Made by a program: the position numbers and the translations under genes
In this document: positions 1 to 5,996 of the stretch, piece by piece
Numbering within the stretch: position 1 is the first letter of the stretch
Layout of the letters: each line of letters begins with the position of its first letter
The notes under the pieces: generated by a model
Database searches by the model: none
Told to the model about the DNA's origin: nothing
Seen by the model: only the letters and a program-made list of their open reading frames with translations
DNA from: an uncultured Prevotellaceae bacterium
GTDB taxonomy: Bacteria > Bacteroidota > Bacteroidia > Bacteroidales > Bacteroidaceae
Length of the DNA: 64,000 nt
Assembly (NCBI GenBank): GCA_947168395.1
Contig: CAMVLT010000007.1
Coordinates: 57,269 to 121,268 of the forward strand
Direction: 5' to 3'

Positions 1-872
1 CCGAACTCTTCATCGACAACACCGACCGCAACCGCACGTCGCCCTTCGCCTTTACCGGCAACCGCTTCGAATTCCGCGCCGTAGGTTCAGAGGCTAACTG
101 CGCCTCGGCCATGATTGCGCTGAACAGCGCCGTCGCCGAAGCCCTGGTTGACTTCAAGAAGCGTGTGGATGCCCTCGTTCCCGAACTGGAGAAGACACTC
201 GATGGCACAGGTCACAGCGCCACGTTCCATGCCATCATCGACGTGCTGCGCGAGGACATCAAGACCTGCAAGCCCATACGTTTTGACGGCAATGGTTACA
301 GCGACGAGTGGGTTGTTGAAGCTGAGAAGCGTGGACTGGACGTAGAGAAGTCGTGTCCCAGAATCTTTGAGCGCTACCTCGACGACGCCAGCGTCAAGAT
401 GTTCGAGAGCCTTGGCGTGATGACTAAGAAAGAACTGGAGGCCCGCAACGAGGTGAAGTGGGAGACCTACACGAAGAAGATTCAGATAGAGGCCCGCGTG
501 CTGGGCGACCTGTCAATGAACCACATCATCCCCGTCGCCACCCGCTACCAGACGCAGCTGCTTCAGAACATCAGCAACATGGCTGTGGTCTTCCCCATCG
601 ACACGGCTGACAAACTGTCTGCCCGCAACAAGAAAATCATCCAGGAGATTGCCGAGCGTACCAGTGCCATCGAGAAGGGGGTAGAGGAACTGGTTGAGGC
701 TCGCAAGAAGGCCAACAAAATTGCCGACGAGCACGACAAGGCCATAGCCTATCACGACACCGTGGAACCGTATCTTGACGCCATCCGCTATCAGATTGAC
801 AAGTTGGAACTCATCGTCGACGACAGCCTCTGGCCACTGCCGAAGTACCGCGAGCTGTTGTTCATCAGATAA
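1..872 (+). CDS. glnN: Glutamine synthetase type III, C-terminal part (5' end outside window)
   Basis: Makes glutamine from glutamate, ammonia and ATP in the cytoplasm. The frame is already open at base 3, well before the ATG at 111 listed in the track. The residues there (NTDRNRTSPFAFTGNRFEFR, then AVGSEANCAS) are the conserved active-site stretch of the long GSIII family common in Bacteroidota. About 290 of the usual 700-plus residues are present, so the true start lies upstream. The C-terminal part is the helical region with many Glu and Lys residues expected for GSIII. A short hairpin (TAACAAG/CTTGTTA) just after the stop could be a weak terminator but lacks a T-run. Confidence 0.93.
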   Translation, partial: ELFIDNTDRNRTSPFAFTGNRFEFRAVGSEANCASAMIALNSAVAEALVDFKKRVDALVPELEKTLDGTGHSATFHAIIDVLREDIKTCKPIRFDGNGYSDEWVVEAEKRGLDVEKSCPRIFERYLDDASVKMFESLGVMTKKELEARNEVKWETYTKKIQIEARVLGDLSMNHIIPVATRYQTQLLQNISNMAVVFPIDTADKLSARNKKIIQEIAERTSAIEKGVEELVEARKKANKIADEHDKAIAYHDTVEPYLDAIRYQIDKLELIVDDSLWPLPKYRELLFIR

Positions 873-902
873 CAAGAAAACTTGTTACACATAGAATTTC
901 TT

Positions 903-1160
903 GAAAAAGGGTGATACGCTGACACAATGCCGATGTACAAAGGCTGTGCAACGTTTTAGAGGGTGACACAGGGTGACACAAGGGTGACACACTTTGGAAC
1001 TAAGAATTAGCCGCGCAAGGTAGGGTAAAGTCATCTGATGCTGTAGAGTAATTTAGGGTTGCCCCACGGCAAACTCCTAAATTCTCTCGAGAATTGGAGA
1101 GTTTACCCTACCTAAACTTTTACTCACCCTACGGCAAACCCTCAAATTCTCTCGTGACAA
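903..1160. repeat. Repeat-rich intergenic region related to the palindromic element family
   Basis: No gene is seen between 873 and 1315. The stretch holds three copies of GGGTGACACA (961-991), a CGATGTACAAAG segment also found inside the 16.0-kb palindromic element, an imperfect hairpin around AATTCTCTCGAGAATT, and motifs of the type GTTTACCCTACCTAAAC and CTACGGCAAAC that also flank the 16.1-kb copy. I read it as a degenerate or partial member of the same family. No long ORF with protein-like composition crosses it. Confidence 0.55.
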
Positions 1161-1289
1161 CGTTGTTATACTATGCAACTCCAAGAAGACGACCTGTACT
1201 GAAACGAGGAGTGAAGAACTCTTTTGGCAGGAAATAAGGCGAAGAATCAAAAATATGGGTGATTTGTAAGGATAGTCAGTTTATTTTTG

Positions 1290-1297
1290 TACCTTTG
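1290..1297 (+). promoter_or_regulatory. -7 box (TACCTTTG) for the epimerase gene
   Basis: TACCTTTG matches the Bacteroidota TAnnTTTG consensus and lies 18 bp before the ATG at 1316. It supports the 1316 start over the upstream ATG at 1259, which precedes the promoter. A TTTG at 1263 is 23 bp away, longer than the usual 19-21 spacing. Confidence 0.65.
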
Positions 1298-1315
1298 CAG
1301 CCAAAAAGGAAGAAA

Positions 1316-2317
1316 ATGAAGATACTGATTACAGGAGCCAGCGGTTTTATCGGCTCGTTCATTGTGGAAGAGGCGTTGCGACGGGGACTGGAGACGTGGG
1401 CCGTCGTCAGGCGGAGCAGCTCGAAAGCCTACCTGACGGACGAACGCATACACTTCATTGAACTGAACCTCTCGTCGAAGGTACAATTGGTGGAGCAGCT
1501 GCGCGGCCATGAGTTTGACTATGTGGTGCATGCTGCCGGCGTGACGAAATGTCTGAACAAAGCCGACTTCTACCGCGTCAACACCGAGGGGACGAAAAAC
1601 CTGGTGAACGCCTTGCTGGAGCTGCAGATGCCGCTGCAACGGTTTGTGTATATCAGTTCGCTAAGCGTCTTCGGAGCCATCCGCGAGCAACAGCCTTACG
1701 AGGAGATACGTGAGACGGACACGCCGCAGCCGAATACGGAATATGGCCGCAGCAAGCTGGAGGCGGAACGGTGGCTGGATGACCTCTCACGCAAAAGGGC
1801 TTTTCCCTACGTCATCCTGCGGCCTACAGGGGTCTATGGCCCTCGGGAGCGGGACTACTTCATGATGGCCAAGAGCATCAAGGGTCACAGCGACTTTGCC
1901 GTAGGCTTCAAGCGCCAGGACATCACGTTTGTATATGTCACCGATGTGGTGCAGGCTGTGTTCTTGGCATTGGAGAAAGGGCAGACTGGCCGCAAGTATT
2001 TCCTGAGTGACGGACAGGTGTACCAAAGCACAACGTTCAGCGACCTGATTCACGAGGAGCTGGGCCGCCCGTGGTGGATTCGCATTACGGCACCCGTCTG
2101 GGTGCTCCGCATCGTCACCTTCTTTGGTGAGCACATCGGCCACTTGACGGGCAAGGTGACGGCGCTTAACAACGACAAATACAATATACTGAAACAGCGC
2201 AACTGGCGCTGTGACATACAACCGGCCATCGACGAGCTGGGCTACCGGCCGGAAGTGGACCTGAAAGAGGGTGTGCGCCGTAGTATAAAATGGTATAAGG
2301 AGAACGGGTGGCTGTGA
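1316..2317 (+). CDS. NAD-dependent epimerase/dehydratase (extended SDR)
   Basis: A 333-residue cytoplasmic Rossmann-fold enzyme acting on a nucleotide-sugar-like or related substrate. The N-terminus MKILITGASGFIGSF is the NAD(P)-binding GxxGxxG motif. YISSLSVFG supplies the Ser and YGRSK the catalytic YxxxK. The start is moved to 1316 because the promoter sits between it and the track start. The C-terminal third is less conserved, with a hydrophobic stretch (PVWVLRIVTFFGEHIG) that might contact the membrane. The substrate cannot be told. The next gene is a membrane PAP2 phosphatase 79 bp downstream, so a shared lipid or glycan role is possible but unproven. Confidence 0.85.
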   Translation: MKILITGASGFIGSFIVEEALRRGLETWAVVRRSSSKAYLTDERIHFIELNLSSKVQLVEQLRGHEFDYVVHAAGVTKCLNKADFYRVNTEGTKNLVNALLELQMPLQRFVYISSLSVFGAIREQQPYEEIRETDTPQPNTEYGRSKLEAERWLDDLSRKRAFPYVILRPTGVYGPRERDYFMMAKSIKGHSDFAVGFKRQDITFVYVTDVVQAVFLALEKGQTGRKYFLSDGQVYQSTTFSDLIHEELGRPWWIRITAPVWVLRIVTFFGEHIGHLTGKVTALNNDKYNILKQRNWRCDIQPAIDELGYRPEVDLKEGVRRSIKWYKENGWL

Positions 2318-2396
2318 AAAGGAGCAACGGACAAACACGGACGGACACGGACAAAAAGAGTAAGTCCGTGAAAGTCAGGTGCAAATAATGAATTAG

Positions 2397-3359
2397 GTGA
2401 AGTACTTTAAATATCTGTTTGGAATTGAGAAGAAGCCCCGACGGGGGTTGCTGGAGGCGGAATGGGTCGTCATGGGGTACCTGATGCTGACCTTGCTGCT
2501 GATGCTGTTTACGTGGACAAAGCTGCCCGACCCCGAGCCCATGCTGTGGGGACGTTTCAGGGTGGTGGTGTCAACGCTGGCCCTATGGGGTGTCTACCGC
2601 CTGGTGCCTTGTCGCTTCACAATGCTGTGCCGCGTGGTGCTGCAATTAGCCTTGCTGTCGTGGTGGTATCCCGACACGTTCTCGCTGAACCGCATATTTC
2701 CCAACCTCGACCACCATTTTGCCGCCTTCGAGCAGTCCATCTTCGGCTGCCAGCCCGCCTTGGAGTTTGCCAACCAGTGGACTCATCCCGTGTGGAGCGA
2801 ACTGATGTATTTGGGCTACTCGTCCTATTTCCTGCTCATCAGCATAGTTGTGGTCTATTATTTCATCTGGCGCTATGAGGAGTTCCACCGCACGGTATTC
2901 ATCATTCTGACGTCGTTCTTCGTCTATTATGTTGTCTTTGTCGTGCTGCCTGTCACGGGGCCGCAGTACTACTACTTGGCTGCCGGCCTTGACAACATCA
3001 GCCAGGGTGTGTTTCCCAATGTTGGCGACTACTTCCTGACCCACGACGAAATGATGAAGATGCCAGGCTACGAAGACGGATGGTTCTACCAGATTATGGT
3101 CAATGCCCATAGCGCCGGCGAGCGTCCTACGGCAGCCTTCCCCAGCAGCCATGTCGGCGTGACCGTCATCCTGCTGCTGTTGGCATGGCGCTCCAAGAGC
3201 CGTCCGCTGATATGGTTTGTATTTACGTTATTCCTGCTGATGTGTTTAGCTACAGTCTACATCCGCGCCCACTACGTCATCGACGTGTTTGGCGGTTTAT
3301 TGTCGGCAGTAATTATGTATACTACCTTACATTATATATGTAAATATCGGCGAATTTAG
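2397..3359 (+). CDS. PAP2-family integral membrane phosphatase/phosphotransferase
   Basis: 320 residues with about six membrane segments. The PAP2 signature is seen as ERPTAAFPSSHVG (motif 2 with PSSH) and RAHYVIDVFGG (motif 3 with the second catalytic His). These enzymes remove or transfer phosphate from lipid phosphates at the membrane face. The wide spacing of N-terminal helices and a long periplasmic loop resemble the Aur1/inositolphosphotransferase-like branch, so a sphingolipid or inositol-lipid role is possible, but this is inference. The start is GTG; the nearby ATG at 2388 runs into TAG at once. Probably cotranscribed with the epimerase upstream. Confidence 0.78.
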   Translation: MKYFKYLFGIEKKPRRGLLEAEWVVMGYLMLTLLLMLFTWTKLPDPEPMLWGRFRVVVSTLALWGVYRLVPCRFTMLCRVVLQLALLSWWYPDTFSLNRIFPNLDHHFAAFEQSIFGCQPALEFANQWTHPVWSELMYLGYSSYFLLISIVVVYYFIWRYEEFHRTVFIILTSFFVYYVVFVVLPVTGPQYYYLAAGLDNISQGVFPNVGDYFLTHDEMMKMPGYEDGWFYQIMVNAHSAGERPTAAFPSSHVGVTVILLLLAWRSKSRPLIWFVFTLFLLMCLATVYIRAHYVIDVFGGLLSAVIMYTTLHYICKYRRI

Positions 3360-3388
3360 GGTAGTAAAGTCATTTTTCTCTCCGAAAA

Positions 3389-3420
3389 TTTGGCAGTGTC
3401 AAAAAATATCCCTAACTTTG
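3389..3420 (+). promoter_or_regulatory. greA promoter with long leader
   Basis: TTTG (3389-3392), 20 bp, then TAACTTTG (3413-3420) is a full Bacteroidota promoter. Transcription from here gives a leader of about 125 nt that contains ATTCCG...CGGAAT followed by a T-rich run (about 3451-3487), which could act as an attenuator. Confidence 0.75.
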
Positions 3421-3550
3421 CCCTCGATAACAAGACATAATAGTCCAAGGATTCCGGCATTAGCGAACGCGTCGGAATTCTTTGTTTTTGTCTACCTAAA
3501 ATAATAAATAGGAAAATAGTAATTAGTAAAATAGTAAAATAGGAAATAAT

Positions 3551-4018
3551 ATGGCATACATGTCACAAGAAGGCTACGACAAATTGATAGCCGAATTAAA
3601 GTATTTGGAGAGCGTAGAACGCCCCAAAGCATCGGCCGCCATCGCGGAAGCACGCGACAAGGGCGACCTGAGTGAGAACAGTGAGTACGATGCTGCCAAG
3701 GAGGCACAGGGTCATCTGGAAGCAAAAATCAACCAGCTGAAGCTGGCCATCTCGGAAGCGAAAATTGTGGACACCTCGCGGCTGAGTACCGACGCCGTAC
3801 AGATTCTGTCGAAGGTGGAGATGACCAACCTGGCCAACAAGGCCAAGATGGCCTACACCATTGTCAGCGAGAGCGAAGCTAATCTGCGCGAGGGCAAGAT
3901 TTCCATCACCACCCCCATTGCCCAGGGCCTGCTGAACCACAAGGAAGGCGACGAGGTGGAAATCAAGATTCCGCGTGGCACCATCAAACTACGCATCGAC
4001 AAAATAACCGTAGGATAA
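3551..4018 (+). CDS. greA: Transcription elongation factor GreA
   Basis: 155 residues, the normal family length. The N-terminal coiled coil ends in the GDLSENSEYDAAKE tip whose acidic residues enter the RNA polymerase secondary channel and stimulate cleavage of backtracked RNA. The C-terminal FKBP-like domain includes ISITTPIAQGLLNHKEGDEVEI. It has its own promoter and is followed 39 bp later by the HIT gene, a common arrangement in this phylum. Confidence 0.97.
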   Translation: MAYMSQEGYDKLIAELKYLESVERPKASAAIAEARDKGDLSENSEYDAAKEAQGHLEAKINQLKLAISEAKIVDTSRLSTDAVQILSKVEMTNLANKAKMAYTIVSESEANLREGKISITTPIAQGLLNHKEGDEVEIKIPRGTIKLRIDKITVG

Positions 4019-4057
4019 AAATAGTACATAGTACATAACTTAATAGTTAATAACAAG

Positions 4058-4453
4058 ATGGACATCTTTTCAAAAATCGCTGCTGGCGAAATACCCAGCT
4101 ACAAATGCGCTGAGAACGACGAGTTCTACGCATTCCTTGACATTAACCCGCTGGTGAAAGGTCACACCTTGGTGATTCCCCGCCGCGAAGTTGACTACAT
4201 CTTCGATATGGACGACGACGAAATAGGCCGCTACCAGCAGTTTGCCAAGCGCGTCGCCGTGGCCATCAAGAAGGCATTCCCCTGCCGCAAAGTAGCACAA
4301 GTGGTGCTCGGACTTGAAGTGGCACACGCCCATATCCACCTCATTCCCATGCAGAGCGAGGCCGATGTTGACTTCCGCCGTGAAAAGCTACAGCTCACGG
4401 AAGATGAGTTTAAGGAAATCGCATCGAAAATACTTGAGGAATTTTCGAAGTGA
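4058..4453 (+). CDS. HIT-family nucleotide-binding hydrolase
   Basis: 131 residues. Begins DIFSKIAAGEIPSYK, typical of the Hint/HinT branch, and carries the histidine triad HAHIHLIPM near residue 90. HIT proteins hydrolyse nucleoside phosphoramidates or related AMP conjugates in the cytoplasm. Likely cotranscribed with greA. Transcription ends at the large hairpin shared with the convergent gene manC. Confidence 0.93.
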   Translation: MDIFSKIAAGEIPSYKCAENDEFYAFLDINPLVKGHTLVIPRREVDYIFDMDDDEIGRYQQFAKRVAVAIKKAFPCRKVAQVVLGLEVAHAHIHLIPMQSEADVDFRREKLQLTEDEFKEIASKILEEFSK

Positions 4454-4471
4454 AAAGGGATTAATGAATAG

Positions 4472-4548
4472 TGAAAAGTGAATAATTTGCTGCCGCCATT
4501 CCTGCAACATAACCAGCGGAACGGCGGCAGCAAATTATTCACTTTTCA
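4472..4548. terminator. Bidirectional hairpin between HIT gene and manC
   Basis: Perfect 26-bp inverted repeat (4472-4497 and 4523-4548; arm TGAAAAGTGAATAATTTGCT...) that extends four more pairs past one A.C mismatch, leaving a 15-nt loop. It lies between two convergent genes. AT-rich outer and GC-rich inner stem fit a terminator working in both directions. Confidence 0.8.
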
Positions 4549-4566
4549 TTTTCCCCTTTTCCCTTT

Positions 4567-5658
4567 TTATACAAACTCTTCTTTATATTTCAAGCTAACC
4601 TCATTGACATACTTTCGGATAAGCGCCGATGAGTCGCCCTTCCTACAGATGAGCAGCACGTCGCCCGATTCTGCCACGATGTAGCCTTCCAGCCCATTGA
4701 TGACGGCCAAGTGCCCCTTCGGCATCTTGATGATGTTGTCACGACAGTCCTCCAGCATCACCTCCGAGTCAATCACCACGTTGTCGCCATCACCCTTCTG
4801 CATACCCTCATAGATAGAATGCCACGTACCAAGGTCGGCCCAGCCGAAACTGCACTTCATAACGTAGACGTTCTGTGACTTCTCCAAGATGCCGTTGTCG
4901 ATGGAGAGGTTGGGAAACTTCGAGAAGTTTTCCCTGATATACTCACACTCCTGCTCCAGACTGATGCTCATGCCTTCCTGGTCGATAAGCCTCAATACCA
5001 CAGGCAGGATTTTGCGCAGGGACAATACCAAATTCTTGACATTGGACATGAAGATGCCCGTGTTCCACAGGAACTCGCCGCTCTCGACAAACAGCCGTGC
5101 AAAGTCACGCTCAGGCTTCTCCGTGAACGACTGCACTTTGTACAAGTCCTCCGGCCCAGCCGGGTCACCCATCTGAATATAACCATATCCCGGCTCGGGA
5201 CGTGTCGGCTTAACGCCCATCGCTATCAGACAGTCGTTCTGCTCCACAAAATCGAAACATTCCTTAACATTACGCTCAAAAGCCTCATCACCAAACACAG
5301 CCTGGTCTGACGGCAGTATGATAATCTGGGCATTGGGACAGATATGGGAAATGCGAAAGGCAGCCCATGCCACACTCGGCGCCGTATTACGTGCAACCGG
5401 CTCGGCCAGCACGTTATCGGCAGGCAATTCGGGTAACTGATCAGTCACCCAATGTGAATACTCCACTTGGGTGCTGATGTAGATGTTCTCACGGGGAACG
5501 ATACGCACCATGCGGTCGTAAGCCTGCTGCAACTGGGTACGTCCGGTTCCGAAGAAGTCAATAAACTGCTTTGGTTTCTGTTCACGGCTGCAAGGCCACA
5601 GACGTCTGCCCTTTCCACCAGCCAGAATGACACAGAAATGCTTTTCTGATATTTCCAT
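4567..5658 (-). CDS. manC: Mannose-1-phosphate guanylyltransferase
   Basis: Makes GDP-mannose from mannose-1-phosphate and GTP for surface glycans. The 363-residue protein starts with the nucleotidyltransferase signature ILAGGKGRRLWPCSREQKPKQF and keeps the later FTEKP and FGWADLGTW motifs. There is no C-terminal phosphomannose isomerase domain, so it is the short single-function form. It is convergent with the HIT gene and divergent from the tRNA. Its -7 region is not clear; TATCTTCG near 5700 is the closest match. Confidence 0.92.
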   Translation of the reverse strand: MEISEKHFCVILAGGKGRRLWPCSREQKPKQFIDFFGTGRTQLQQAYDRMVRIVPRENIYISTQVEYSHWVTDQLPELPADNVLAEPVARNTAPSVAWAAFRISHICPNAQIIILPSDQAVFGDEAFERNVKECFDFVEQNDCLIAMGVKPTRPEPGYGYIQMGDPAGPEDLYKVQSFTEKPERDFARLFVESGEFLWNTGIFMSNVKNLVLSLRKILPVVLRLIDQEGMSISLEQECEYIRENFSKFPNLSIDNGILEKSQNVYVMKCSFGWADLGTWHSIYEGMQKGDGDNVVIDSEVMLEDCRDNIIKMPKGHLAVINGLEGYIVAESGDVLLICRKGDSSALIRKYVNEVSLKYKEEFV

Positions 5659-5753
5659 TATTTTAGATATACGAGTTAGCTTCTAATTCGGGGGCGAAGA
5701 TACGCAATAAATATGATATTTGCAAGTATTTTTAAGATTTTTAGCTGAAAGTC

Positions 5754-5784
5754 TTTGTCATTTCATTTTTTATTAGTACCTTTG
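5754..5784 (+). promoter_or_regulatory. tRNA-Leu promoter
   Basis: TTTG (5754-5757), 19 bp, TACCTTTG (5777-5784): a textbook Bacteroidota promoter ending 13 bp before the mature tRNA. Confidence 0.85.
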
Positions 5785-5797
5785 CACCGCTTTTCGA

Positions 5798-5879
5798 GCC
5801 CAGATGGCGGAATCGGTAGACGCGCTGGTCTCAAACACCAGTGGGGCAACCCGTGCCGGTTCGACCCCGGCTCTGGGTA
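5798..5879 (+). tRNA. tRNA-Leu (anticodon CAA)
   Basis: Acceptor stem GCCCAGA pairs with TCTGGGT with one G-T wobble at the end. Anticodon stem CTGGT/ACCAG encloses loop CTCAAAC, giving anticodon CAA that reads UUG. A long class II variable arm follows, then T-arm GCCGG-TTCGACC-CCGGC. CCA is not encoded. 82 nt. Confidence 0.95.
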
Positions 5880-5896
5880 CAAAGCTCAAAAGCGAA

Positions 5897-5930
5897 GTGC
5901 TGCAAGTCTACAGATTGCAGCATTTTTTTT
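5897..5930 (+). terminator. Rho-independent terminator of tRNA-Leu
   Basis: Perfect 8-bp stem TGCTGCAA/TTGCAGCA with a 9-nt loop followed by eight T residues, 18 bp after the tRNA. Confidence 0.92.
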
Positions 5931-5996
5931 AACCATCCCGAGACTGGCACAGGTTTTCGGTATTACAGATAAATCACAATATAAAGCTAAGATAAA

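Noticed and set aside
5798-5879. tRNA-Leu as an island attachment site
   Set aside because: No repeat of its 3' end was found further along the window, and its neighbour is followed by a terminator and an ordinary transporter gene.
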